Source: JANSYL01 sp965229695 (GTDB taxonomy: Bacteria > Pseudomonadota > Alphaproteobacteria > Rhodobacterales > Rhodobacteraceae). Taken from it: a stretch of 64,000 nucleotides of DNA. Below are positions 17,734-25,349 of the stretch, one piece after another. Position 1 is the stretch's first letter, and every line of letters begins with the position of its first letter. The stretch covers positions 62,001 to 126,000 of the forward strand of contig OZ245921.1 of assembly GCA_965229695.1 (NCBI GenBank), written 5' to 3'. The position numbers and the translations under genes are program-made. The notes beneath the pieces are model-generated. The model made no database searches. It saw nothing but the letters and a program-made list of their open reading frames with translations, and was not told the origin of the DNA.

Positions 17734-18903
17734 ATGGTTACAGCACCCGCTTTACCGGCACGCAAACCCACGGCCGCCCTGATCGTCGCGGCCGGGCGTG
17801 GCAGCCGTGCAGGCGGCGGATTACCCAAGCAATACAGAGACTTGAGCGGGGAAGCTGTGATTTCCCGCACGATCCGTGCCTTTGACAGCCACCCTGGAAT
17901 CGATCAGATCGTGATCGTCCGCCACGCCGATGACGCCGCGCTGTTCCAAGCGGCCTGCCCCGACACCTCCTGCCCGCTTATCGACGTGCTGGGCGGGGCG
18001 ACGCGGGACGCCTCGGTCAAATCGGGGCTTGCGGCGCTGGCGGCAGAGATCGAATGGGTTCTGATCCATGACGCCGCCCGCCCCTTGGTCTCACACGCAG
18101 TGATTGACGGCGTGTTGACCGCGCTTACCACCCATGACGGCGCCGCCCCCGCGCTGGAGGTCACCGATGCGCTTTGGCGCGGGGCGGCTGAGGTCACTGG
18201 CACCGAAGACCGCACCGGCCTCTGGCGCGCCCAAACCCCGCAAGGGTTCGACCGCGCCGCCATCACCGCCGCCCATGCCGCCCATCCTGGCGGGGCCGCA
18301 GATGATGTGGAGGTCGCCCGCGCCGCCGGGCTAAGCGTTGCGATCACCAAAGGTGAAGACAGCAATTTGAAACTCACCCGGCCCGAGGATTTTGCCCGTG
18401 CCGAAGCGATGATCGGACCGCCCATGGATATCCGCACCGGCAATGGCTTTGATGTGCACCGTTTCGGCCCCGGCGATCACGTGATGCTTTGCGGCGTCAA
18501 AATCCCCCATGGGCGGGGTTTGCAGGGCCATTCCGATGCCGATGTGGGCCTGCACACCGTCACCGATGCGATTTATGGCGCGCTGGCACAGGGCGATATC
18601 GGCACCCATTTCCCGCCGTCGGACCCGCAATGGAAGGGCGCAGAAAGCCATATTTTCCTGACCCATGCGGTCGAGATGGCCGCGCAGATGGGGTTTGCGA
18701 TCACCCATGCCGATCTGACGCTGATATGCGAACGCCCCAAGATCGGGCCCCATGCCCCCGCCATGCGCGCCCGCCTGGCGGAGCTTTTGCGTATCGATCA
18801 AGACCGCGTGTCGGTCAAAGCCACCACAACCGAGCGTCTGGGATTTCCAGGCCGTGAAGAAGGGATTGCCGCCATGGCCACAGTCACTTTGGTGAAATCA
18901 TGA
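17734..18903 (+). CDS. ispDF: Bifunctional IspD/IspF isoprenoid enzyme
   Basis: Fused enzyme of 389 residues for the non-mevalonate isoprenoid pathway. The N-terminal half is 2-C-methyl-D-erythritol 4-phosphate cytidylyltransferase (IspD), with ALIVAAGRGSRAGGG and IHDAARPLVS. The C-terminal half from about 230 is 2-C-methyl-D-erythritol 2,4-cyclodiphosphate synthase (IspF), with the metal-binding GNGFDVHRF and GHSDADVGLHTVTDAI. The IspE step between them is not encoded here. The fusion is common in alphaproteobacteria. The ATG at 17734 is preferred over an in-frame ATG at 17629 because the IspD domain begins soon after it. pgpA follows with a 4-bp overlap. Confidence 0.95.
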   Translation: MVTAPALPARKPTAALIVAAGRGSRAGGGLPKQYRDLSGEAVISRTIRAFDSHPGIDQIVIVRHADDAALFQAACPDTSCPLIDVLGGATRDASVKSGLAALAAEIEWVLIHDAARPLVSHAVIDGVLTALTTHDGAAPALEVTDALWRGAAEVTGTEDRTGLWRAQTPQGFDRAAITAAHAAHPGGAADDVEVARAAGLSVAITKGEDSNLKLTRPEDFARAEAMIGPPMDIRTGNGFDVHRFGPGDHVMLCGVKIPHGRGLQGHSDADVGLHTVTDAIYGALAQGDIGTHFPPSDPQWKGAESHIFLTHAVEMAAQMGFAITHADLTLICERPKIGPHAPAMRARLAELLRIDQDRVSVKATTTERLGFPGREEGIAAMATVTLVKS

Positions 18904-19388
18904 GCCGCCTGATCGCCACGGTCGGCGGGGTTGGTTACCTTCACCCGGCCCCCGGCACCTTGGGCAGCCTTGCCGCCCTGCCCTTGGCCTGGGCATTGCA
19001 TGTGCTGGGCGGGTTTTGGCTGTTTCTTATCGCAACCATCGTTGTCACGGCCTTGGGCTATTGGGCCACGCAACGCTTCACCGACGGGCAAGAGGATAAA
19101 GACCCGTCCGAAGTGGTGGTTGATGAGTTGGTAGGCCAATGGATCGCGCTTTGGCCTGTGTCGCTGGGCGCGCAGATCGCGGGGGCAAATGTGCTGGCGC
19201 TTTGGCCCGGCATCCTGTCGGCTTTCATTCTGTTCCGCCTGTTCGACATCCTCAAACCCGGCCCCGTTGGCTGGGCCGATCAGCAGCCCGGCGCCTTTGG
19301 CGTGATGGCCGATGATGTGATCGCAGGCTGGCTGGCCGCGCTATTGGTCGCCGTACTTGCCGCCATTGCGCATCTGATCTTCTTATGA
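18900..19388 (+). CDS. pgpA: Phosphatidylglycerophosphatase A
   Basis: Inner-membrane lipid phosphatase of 162 residues that makes phosphatidylglycerol from its phosphate. The family blocks are present: ATVGGVGYLHPAPGTLGSLAALP at the N-terminus, DPSEVVVDELVGQW with the metal-binding acidic residues, and FRLFDILKPGPVGWAD followed by GVMADDVIAG. About four hydrophobic segments are visible. It overlaps ispDF and cinA by 4 bp on each side, so all three are probably co-translated. Confidence 0.94.
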   Translation: MSRLIATVGGVGYLHPAPGTLGSLAALPLAWALHVLGGFWLFLIATIVVTALGYWATQRFTDGQEDKDPSEVVVDELVGQWIALWPVSLGAQIAGANVLALWPGILSAFILFRLFDILKPGPVGWADQQPGAFGVMADDVIAGWLAALLVAVLAAIAHLIFL

Positions 19389-19849
19389 CCGCGGCGGCGG
19401 TGCTCGATGCGCTGCGCGCGCGCGGCTGGATGCTCGCCACCGCCGAAAGCTGCACAGGCGGGATGATTGCGGCGGCGATCACCGATATTGCCGGGTCGTC
19501 TTCGGGCTTCGACCGGGGGTTTGTGACCTATTCCAACGCAGCGAAAATGCAGATGTTGGGCGTCACGGCCCAAAGCCTGAGCGCCCACGGCGCGGTGTCT
19601 GAGCCCGTTGCAGCCGAAATGGCGCAAGGGGCGCTGAACAGATCCGAGGCACAGATCGCGGTTGCGGTCACCGGCATCGCGGGACCGGGCGGGTCGGAGC
19701 ACAAGCCCGAAGGCCGGGTCTGTTTCGGTCTGGCGACTGCCAATCAGACCCATACCGAAACCGTCGAATTTGGCGCGTTGGGCCGGGCGCAGGTGCGCCA
19801 GGTAACCGTCAATCACGCCCTAAAGCTGTTGTTGGAACATCTGGGCTAA
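19385..19849 (+). CDS. pncC: CinA C-terminal domain, nicotinamide-nucleotide amidohydrolase
   Basis: Stand-alone CinA C-terminal domain protein of 154 residues. By family it deamidates NMN to nicotinate mononucleotide in NAD recycling. Conserved blocks are TAESCTGGMIAAAIT, the catalytic-loop VTYSNAAKMQMLGV and AVTGIAGPGGSEHKPEG. The N-terminal competence-damage domain of full CinA is absent, as is usual in this group. It is the last gene of the ispDF-pgpA-pncC unit and is convergent with the COQ10-like gene. Confidence 0.92.
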   Translation: MTAAAVLDALRARGWMLATAESCTGGMIAAAITDIAGSSSGFDRGFVTYSNAAKMQMLGVTAQSLSAHGAVSEPVAAEMAQGALNRSEAQIAVAVTGIAGPGGSEHKPEGRVCFGLATANQTHTETVEFGALGRAQVRQVTVNHALKLLLEHLG

Positions 19850-19858
19850 ACCCAAACC

Positions 19859-20323
19859 TCAGGCCGTCGCAGGGCCGCCCTTGCCGTAAAGCGCCTCGGC
19901 CCGTGCCTCGAACGCACGCACGATCCGCTGCATCGCCTCGTGAAAAAACAGACCCGCCGCGCCCTGCAGAAGCCGGTTCTTAAATTCGAAATCAACCTCG
20001 AACTGCACCTCGCACCCCTCTTCCCGGTCGGTGAACTTCCAGGAAGAGATCATGTGCTTAAACGGTCCTTCGATGTATTCGGTGTCGATCCGGCGCGGCG
20101 TTTCCCACAGCATCACCTTCGACACAAAACGTTCGCGAAACATCTTAAATCCGATCACCAGATCGGCCAGCATCACATCGTGATCGCCCTCGGGCGTGAC
20201 CGAGCGCACGCGTGAGGCGCTGATCCACGGGATGAATTGCGGATATTGTGCCACATCCGCAACCAAATCGTACATTTCTGCCGCAGAATAGGGCAGCGCG
20301 CGGGTTTCAGAATGGGTGGGCAT
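19859..20323 (-). CDS. COQ10/RatA-family START-domain protein
   Basis: A 154-residue single-domain polyketide-cyclase/START protein. In bacteria the family is listed both as RatA and as COQ10, a ubiquinone-binding chaperone of the respiratory chain. The start MPTHSETRALPYSAAEMYDLVADVAQYPQFIPW matches the family; the longer open frame runs into the divergent hpt gene and is not used. AAAGGCGG precedes the ATG at 20323. For a Q10-producing alphaproteobacterium the ubiquinone role is more likely than ribosome toxicity. The intergenic region with hpt is about 90 bases. Confidence 0.88.
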   Translation of the reverse strand: MPTHSETRALPYSAAEMYDLVADVAQYPQFIPWISASRVRSVTPEGDHDVMLADLVIGFKMFRERFVSKVMLWETPRRIDTEYIEGPFKHMISSWKFTDREEGCEVQFEVDFEFKNRLLQGAAGLFFHEAMQRIVRAFEARAEALYGKGGPATA

Positions 20324-20413
20324 AGCCGCCTTTCGTCTTTCGCCTGTGACGCTCATGTCATAAAAGTTAACCACATTTTCAAGCTTTCGCGCGGTCCCAG
20401 AGGGAGGGTCACA

Positions 20414-20965
20414 ATGGCGCAGCCAGCCTATGCGGTCGATCAAATGATTTCGGCCAAGGCCATCGCCGCCCGGATCGAGGCGCTCGCGCGCGAGATCGAG
20501 GCCGCATATTCCGACACCGATAAACTGGTTCTGGTCGGTCTTTTGCGCGGCTCCTTCGTCTTCATTGCCGATCTTGTGCGCGAAATTGATTTGCCGGTCG
20601 AAGTCGACTTCCTCGAAGCTTCGTCTTACGGCAACAGCACCGAAAGCTCGCGCGAGGTGCGCATCCTCAAAGACCTGAGGGGAGAAATTGCCGGCCGCGA
20701 CGTGTTGGTGGTCGAAGATATTGTCGATACCGGCCACACGCTGAACCATGTCGTGCAATTGCTGCAGTCGCGTGAACCGGCGCGGCTGAACACCATCGCG
20801 CTGCTCGACAAACCGACCCGGCGCGAGGTCGATGTGAAAGCCGACTGGACCGGTTTCGAAATCCCCGACGAATTTGTCGTGGGGTACGGCATTGATTTCG
20901 CGCAGAGAAACCGAAACCTCCCTTTCATCGGTAAGGTGCGGTTTTTGGAAGAACAGGCAAGCTGA
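20414..20965 (+). CDS. hpt: Hypoxanthine phosphoribosyltransferase
   Basis: Purine salvage enzyme of 183 residues that joins hypoxanthine or guanine to PRPP. The PRPP-binding motif is VLVVEDIVDTGHTLNHV; LVLVGLLRGSFVFIADL forms the pyrophosphate loop, and VGYGIDFAQRNRNLPFIG is the C-terminal purine site. The ATG at 20414 has AGGGAGGG upstream and gives the canonical length; the longer open frame is antisense to the COQ10-like gene. The stop overlaps the next ATG by one base (TGATG). Confidence 0.93.
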   Translation: MAQPAYAVDQMISAKAIAARIEALAREIEAAYSDTDKLVLVGLLRGSFVFIADLVREIDLPVEVDFLEASSYGNSTESSREVRILKDLRGEIAGRDVLVVEDIVDTGHTLNHVVQLLQSREPARLNTIALLDKPTRREVDVKADWTGFEIPDEFVVGYGIDFAQRNRNLPFIGKVRFLEEQAS

Positions 20966-21138
20966 TGCCGTTTAACTGGCTTCTCCGCGCGGTTAGATGG
21001 GTGCGCAACCCACCCTCCATGCGGCAGGCGCTTATTTTTGGGGGCTTTATCGCAGTGCTCATCGTCATTGCCGCGATCGAGCGGATTTTTGGCTGGCCCG
21101 ATGCGTTGACCTTGGAACGGGTGCGCCCGCCGCGCTAG
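20965..21138 (+). CDS. 57-residue membrane protein between hpt and cycF
   Basis: A short gene whose ATG overlaps the hpt stop by one base (TGATG), a sign of translational coupling. The product has a basic N-terminus (NWLLRAVRWVRNPP), one membrane helix (ALIFGGFIAVLIVIAAIERIF) and a charged tail ending RPPR. The basic cytosolic start and single helix suggest an N-in inner-membrane protein. I do not know its function. Its position just before the cytochrome pair allows a role in their assembly or anchoring, but that is a guess. Confidence 0.8.
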   Translation: MPFNWLLRAVRWVRNPPSMRQALIFGGFIAVLIVIAAIERIFGWPDALTLERVRPPR

Positions 21139-21157
21139 GCACGCCCGTCAGACGATG

Positions 21158-21176
21158 GTGACAGTCAGACTGTCAC
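21158..21176. promoter_or_regulatory. cycF: Inverted repeat upstream of cycF
   Basis: GTGACAGTC and GACTGTCAC form a perfect 9-bp inverted repeat around one central A. It lies 83 bases before the cycF start and 19 bases after the previous stop. It could be an operator. A second GCTGTCAC occurs about 20 bases further on. No matching regulator gene is nearby. Confidence 0.45.
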
Positions 21177-21259
21177 GCAATTGTATGTTGACCCGTGCTG
21201 TCACACCCCTAGCCTCCGAATTGGACGACCCAAAAAATCGCTGGCAGGGAGCCTTTGCA

Positions 21260-21727
21260 ATGACATCTCGTATTCTCTTTTCCGCCGCCGCGGCTGCGGC
21301 GATCACCGGTATCGGCGCCATGGCCGTGGCGCAGTCCGACGTGCCTTATCCGGTGCAGGCGCGCCAAGGTCAGTTCACGCTGATGCAATTAAACGTGGGC
21401 GTATTGGTCGAAATGGTGCGCGGCAACACCGAATATGATGCAGCCCGGGCGCAAGCCGCGGCCAATAATCTGGTTGCGATCAGTTCGCTTGATCAATCCT
21501 TCCATTGGCCCGAAGGCACCGACAATACCTCGATCAGCGGCACCCGCGCTTTGCCCGCGATCTGGGAAAACCTGCCTGATGTGGTGTCGAAATGGCAGGA
21601 TTTCGGCACCGCCTCGGTTGCGATGGCCGCTGTTGCGGGGGACGGGCTGGATGGCATGCGCGAGGCGCTTGGCCCGCTTGGCGCAACCTGCGGCGCCTGC
21701 CACGACGCCTACCGCGCGCCACAATAA
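21260..21727 (+). CDS. cycF: Class II c-type cytochrome (cytochrome c' / c554 type)
   Basis: Periplasmic cytochrome of 155 residues. The signal peptide (TSRILFSAAAAAAITGIGAMAVAQ) is followed by a four-helix-bundle sequence and a C-terminal haem site TCGACHDAY, the position typical of cytochrome c' and of Rhodobacter CycF (c554). The ATG at 21260 is chosen because AGGGAG lies upstream and a normal signal peptide follows. The next gene encodes a diheme cytochrome, which matches the cycFG arrangement known in Rhodobacter sphaeroides. Likely roles are electron transfer or NO binding; neither can be told from the sequence. Confidence 0.85.
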   Translation: MTSRILFSAAAAAAITGIGAMAVAQSDVPYPVQARQGQFTLMQLNVGVLVEMVRGNTEYDAARAQAAANNLVAISSLDQSFHWPEGTDNTSISGTRALPAIWENLPDVVSKWQDFGTASVAMAAVAGDGLDGMREALGPLGATCGACHDAYRAPQ

Positions 21728-21732
21728 GAACT

Positions 21733-21755
21733 GGCGCGGCCACCCCAGCCGCGCC
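21733..21755 (+). terminator. Hairpin between cycF and cycG
   Basis: An 8-bp stem (GGCGCGGC / GCCGCGCC) with a 7-base loop starts six bases after the cycF stop and ends 15 bases before the cycG start. It has no T-tract, so it is more likely a stability or partial attenuation element than a full terminator. Confidence 0.5.
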
Positions 21756-21770
21756 GACGTGATCCAGGTT

Positions 21771-22670
21771 ATGCGCCGGTTTCTTATCTTTGCAGTTGTT
21801 GCGGGTCTGATCGGTCTGGCCGGGTTTTGGGCCCTGACCCGACCGGGCCAGGTCAGTGCGACGGAACTGGCCGCGCTTGAGACGCTGACACCCGACCCGG
21901 TTCAAGGAGAATCCGTGTTCTGGGCCGCCGGTTGCGCCTCCTGCCACGCGGCAGAGGATGCAAGCGGCGAGGATCGCTTGATCCTTACCGGTGGTCAGCG
22001 TTTCCCGTCACCTTTCGGCACATTTCGCGCCCCGAATATCTCGCCCGATCCCGATCAAGGCATCGGCACCTGGTCGCTGGAAGACTTCGCCAATGCGATG
22101 CAACACGGCACCAGCCCCGGTGGTCAGCAATACTACCCCGCCTTCCCCTACCCGTCTTACCGTCTGATGACCGGGCAGGATCTGGTCGATCTTTTTGCCT
22201 TCATGGCAGAGCTGCCCAGTTCCACCGCCCCGTCCGAGGCCCATGAGATCGGTTTTCCCTTTTCAATCCGGCGCACGGTTGGGGTTTGGAACCGGCTGAA
22301 TTTGCAGGATGACTTCACCATCACCGGCGACCTGACGCCCGAGGCCGCGCGCGGTCGTTACCTGGCCGAGGCGCTGGCCCATTGCGCCGAATGCCATACG
22401 CCACGCGACGCGCTTGGCGGCTTGGACCGCAGCGCCTGGATGGCGGGCGCGCCCGATCCCAGCGGCACGGGCACGGTGCCTGGCCTGACACCGGACACGC
22501 TCACCTGGTCGGAACAGGACATCGCCGCCTATCTTAATGATGGCTTCACGCCCAGCTTTGATTCCGCAGGCGGGCATATGGTCTCGGTCATCCAAAACCT
22601 GTCGATGTTGGAGCCCGCCGACCGCCTGGCCATCGCCGCCTATCTCAAGGCGCTCCCCAGTCAGAACTAA
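21771..22670 (+). CDS. cycG: Membrane-anchored diheme cytochrome c
   Basis: A 299-residue cytochrome with an N-terminal membrane helix (RFLIFAVVAGLIGLAGFWAL), which may stay as an anchor, and two haem sites, CASCH near residue 60 and CAECH near 204. Each sits in its own class I cytochrome domain, including GQRFPSPFGTFRAPNISPDP after the first haem and a C-terminal LEPADRLAIAAYLKAL. Diheme proteins of this type serve as electron carriers to oxidases or from periplasmic dehydrogenases. The ATG at 21771 is selected because the longer open frame overlaps cycF. The symbol rests on synteny with the Rhodobacter cycFG pair. Confidence 0.85.
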   Translation: MRRFLIFAVVAGLIGLAGFWALTRPGQVSATELAALETLTPDPVQGESVFWAAGCASCHAAEDASGEDRLILTGGQRFPSPFGTFRAPNISPDPDQGIGTWSLEDFANAMQHGTSPGGQQYYPAFPYPSYRLMTGQDLVDLFAFMAELPSSTAPSEAHEIGFPFSIRRTVGVWNRLNLQDDFTITGDLTPEAARGRYLAEALAHCAECHTPRDALGGLDRSAWMAGAPDPSGTGTVPGLTPDTLTWSEQDIAAYLNDGFTPSFDSAGGHMVSVIQNLSMLEPADRLAIAAYLKALPSQN

Positions 22671-22680
22671 CGCGGACCTG

Positions 22681-23547
22681 TCAAAGCCCAGTTAGCGTGA
22701 ACCAAAGCGGCGCGTGATCGGAATACTCTTCCGCCCAGTTTTGCCGCGCGGTATCGCCCTGCAACTCAGTCCAGCCGCCGACGCGCACCTCATGCCCGTT
22801 TTCGGGTTTGATGGTCAGGCTCTCATCCAAATACACATGGTCCAGATCGCTGTCGCCATAGCTCGCCCCCAGCGGCGCAACAAAGGTGTTGGGTGCACTT
22901 TTGTTGGGGTGGCGCATGTTCCAGCGCCGCATCCGTTTTTCGATCCGTTCGATTTCCTCCGGACCCGAGATATCGCCATTGCTGTCGGTCAGGTTCATCC
23001 CCATCGTGTTGAAATCACCCATCGCAACGAAGGCTGCCGATGGCTCACCATTGGATTGCGCCCAGTCATCCAGCGACTTCTTCAAATCGCCCAGTTTCTC
23101 GAACATCGATGTGCGCAACCCCCAACCGTCGGGACTGGTCATGCTTTTGAAATGCGCAAATAGCAGCGTCAGATTGCGGCCGCTTGGGGTTTTCAAATCC
23201 AATACCGGGGCCGGGCGTAGGCTTAGGTTGTTTTCTTTGAACTCACCCTTTTGGGTGAAGAAAAGCCGCATATCGGTGCGGAAGCCGATCAGGATTTCCT
23301 GGGATTGCCGCCCTTCGGTCAGCAGAAAGGAATAGCCAGGCATTTCATCGGCCAGAGCATAGGGGCTGTTATCGCCGCTGACCTCGAGAATGGCGAAAAT
23401 ATCGGGATCAATCTGCCCAATCTCATTGGCCACCCGGCGCACGCGCGCGGCCTGATCCGCATCTTTCTGGTTATTGCTCAGCGCCTGCCAGTTCCGGCGC
23501 GGGCCTTTGAAATGTTTGACGTTCCAAGCCAGTATTTTGAGATCCAT
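22681..23547 (-). CDS. Endonuclease/exonuclease/phosphatase-fold protein
   Basis: A 288-residue protein of the EEP (DNase I-like) superfamily. The metal and catalytic motifs are seen in order: KILAWNVKHF (Asn), IFAILEV (Glu), FVAMGDFNTM (Asp, Asn), DSDLDHVY, and YSDHAPLWF at the C-terminus (Asp, His). No signal peptide or extra domain is present, so it should be cytosolic. Substrates in this fold range from DNA to phosphoinositides and cannot be assigned here. AGAGGA lies before the ATG. It is convergent with cycG, with 10 bases between the stops. Confidence 0.82.
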   Translation of the reverse strand: MDLKILAWNVKHFKGPRRNWQALSNNQKDADQAARVRRVANEIGQIDPDIFAILEVSGDNSPYALADEMPGYSFLLTEGRQSQEILIGFRTDMRLFFTQKGEFKENNLSLRPAPVLDLKTPSGRNLTLLFAHFKSMTSPDGWGLRTSMFEKLGDLKKSLDDWAQSNGEPSAAFVAMGDFNTMGMNLTDSNGDISGPEEIERIEKRMRRWNMRHPNKSAPNTFVAPLGASYGDSDLDHVYLDESLTIKPENGHEVRVGGWTELQGDTARQNWAEEYSDHAPLWFTLTGL

Positions 23548-23832
23548 AAGTCCAAATCCTCTTGAATGAATGTCAAGAGGATACCCGCGTCTGGATTTTT
23601 AGCAAAAGCTTCCTGCGCAAATCTTATCCGCCGACACCTTTGGATTTCACCGACCCTTAGGGCCTGCTTCGTCCATTGCCCAAGATCAGCCAAAATCTGG
23701 TCGGCCCAGCGCCATCTTGGAACCGCGAGATTTCCTTGCCTCCGCACAGGTTTCGCCAAGGTTGCCACCAATAAAGCATACCATCACACATCCGCCTCCC
23801 CCGGCGAAACCGAGCAAACAGAGGAAATTATT

Positions 23833-24288
23833 ATGTCGTTTTGGACATCTGAAAGTGGTGCTGTCACCGTGGATTGGGTCGTGCTGACCGGCGCTTTGGT
23901 CGGCCTCGGCCTGGCCACGATGGGTGTTGTCAGCGGCGGCGTCGAAGATCTTTCGAATGACACCGCTACCCATCTGGAAAACGTCGAAGTTGCCATGCCC
24001 TTCGGCAATACGACCGCCGGCGGCACCGTTGAATTTGGCGGGTCGGCTTGGGCCACTTATTTCCAGGCCGGCAACGAAGCCGCGCCTGGCAATAGTGGCG
24101 CGACCTATGCCCATGCCCGCGCTTTGGCCGCCGCCGACGCGCCCGACGGCTACAACTTCGACACGCCGCTGATCGATCAGGATAGCGGGCACGTCATCTA
24201 CACCAGCGATGACGGCAACAGCTATGCCATCAATGGTGAGGTGATCCCGGTCGAAGATTACGACGGCACATCGATCTCGGTCGCCTAA
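23833..24288 (+). CDS. Flp-pilin-like secreted protein
   Basis: A 151-residue protein with strong GAGGAAAT before the ATG at 23833. It opens with FWTSESGAVTVDWVVLTGAL and continues with a hydrophobic helix (VGLGLATMGVVSGG). This resembles the prepilin leader and helix of type IVb (Flp/Tad) pilins, where cleavage follows Gly and a Glu or Asp lies a few residues later. The remaining 110 residues are acidic and rich in G, A, D and T, much longer than a normal Flp pilin. No tad genes are in the window. It could be a pseudopilin or surface protein; function is not known. Confidence 0.72.
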   Translation: MSFWTSESGAVTVDWVVLTGALVGLGLATMGVVSGGVEDLSNDTATHLENVEVAMPFGNTTAGGTVEFGGSAWATYFQAGNEAAPGNSGATYAHARALAAADAPDGYNFDTPLIDQDSGHVIYTSDDGNSYAINGEVIPVEDYDGTSISVA

Positions 24289-24293
24289 GCGCC

Positions 24294-25244
24294 TTAGACG
24301 GCCCCAAGTTTGTTCAGCCGCGCCGTGCGCAGACGGGCGAAATCGTCCCCCGCGTGATAGCTTGAGCGCGTCAGCGGCGTGGCTGACACCATCAAAAACC
24401 CTTTGCCGTAAGCCGCCTTTTCATAAGCGGCGAACTCGTCGGGATGCACAAAGCGATCCACGGCATGGTGTTTGGGGGTCGGCTGCAAGTACTGGCCGAT
24501 GGTCAAGAAATCGACATCCGCCGCGCGCATGTCATCCATCACTTGCAGAACCGATTGGCGATCTTCACCCAGGCCGACCATGATGCCCGATTTCGTGAAC
24601 ATGGTCGGGTCCAGCTCTTTCACCCGCTGCAACAAACGCAGCGAGTGGAAATAGCGCGCGCCGGGGCGCACCTCGGGGTAAAGGCCCGGGACGGTTTCCA
24701 GATTGTGGTTGAACACATCCGGGCGCGCCTCCACCACAACGTCCAATACGGCATCGTCACATTTCAGGAAATCGGGCGTCAGAATCTCGATCGTGGTTTC
24801 GGGCGAGCGTTTGCGGATCGCGCGGATCGTCATGGCGAAGTGCTCGGCCCCGCCATCTTCCAGATCATCCCGGTCGACCGAGGTGATGACCACGTGGTTG
24901 AGGCCTAGTTTCTGAACCGCGTCGGCCACCCGGCCCGGTTCAAACACGTCCAAATCCTGTGGTTTGCCCGTGGCCACGTTACAGAAGGTGCAGCCGCGCG
25001 TGCAAATCTCGCCCATGATCATCATGGTGGCGTGGCCCTGGCTCCAGCATTCGCCAGCATTGGGACAGCCCGCCTCTTCGCAGACGGTCACAAGCTTATG
25101 CTCGCGCATGATCTTATGGGTCTGCTGATACCCTTCACCCACAGGCGCCTTCACCCGGATCCAGCTTGGCTTTTTCGGCTGCGCATTGTCGGCACGATGC
25201 GCCTTTTCCGGGTGACGTTGGTCAGGGATTTTCAGATCACGCAT
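24294..25244 (-). CDS. lipA: Lipoyl synthase
   Basis: Radical SAM enzyme of 316 residues that inserts two sulphurs into octanoyl groups on lipoyl domains. Both iron-sulphur sites are visible: the auxiliary cluster motif CEEAGCPNAGECW and the radical SAM motif CTRGCTFCNVA. The C-terminal RSSYHA motif, whose serine is the auxiliary cluster ligand, is also present. Length is normal for the family. lipB is not adjacent. It is convergent with the pilin-like gene (five bases between stops). Confidence 0.95.
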   Translation of the reverse strand: MRDLKIPDQRHPEKAHRADNAQPKKPSWIRVKAPVGEGYQQTHKIMREHKLVTVCEEAGCPNAGECWSQGHATMMIMGEICTRGCTFCNVATGKPQDLDVFEPGRVADAVQKLGLNHVVITSVDRDDLEDGGAEHFAMTIRAIRKRSPETTIEILTPDFLKCDDAVLDVVVEARPDVFNHNLETVPGLYPEVRPGARYFHSLRLLQRVKELDPTMFTKSGIMVGLGEDRQSVLQVMDDMRAADVDFLTIGQYLQPTPKHHAVDRFVHPDEFAAYEKAAYGKGFLMVSATPLTRSSYHAGDDFARLRTARLNKLGAV

Positions 25245-25273
25245 CGGGGCCTCGGGTCTCGGGCAAAAAATAG

Positions 25274-25285
25274 TTTAACGTTAAA
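25274..25285. promoter_or_regulatory. lipA: A/T-rich palindrome upstream of lipA
   Basis: TTTAACGTTAAA is a perfect 12-bp palindrome 30 bases before the lipA start, in a short A/T-rich stretch after an A6 run. It may be part of the lipA promoter or an operator. Confidence 0.35.
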
Positions 25286-25349
25286 TAACCTGTTCAACGC
25301 CATTTGTAACCGCGCAACTTCCGCACAGGCGGTTTGCGGCCCGTGCATA

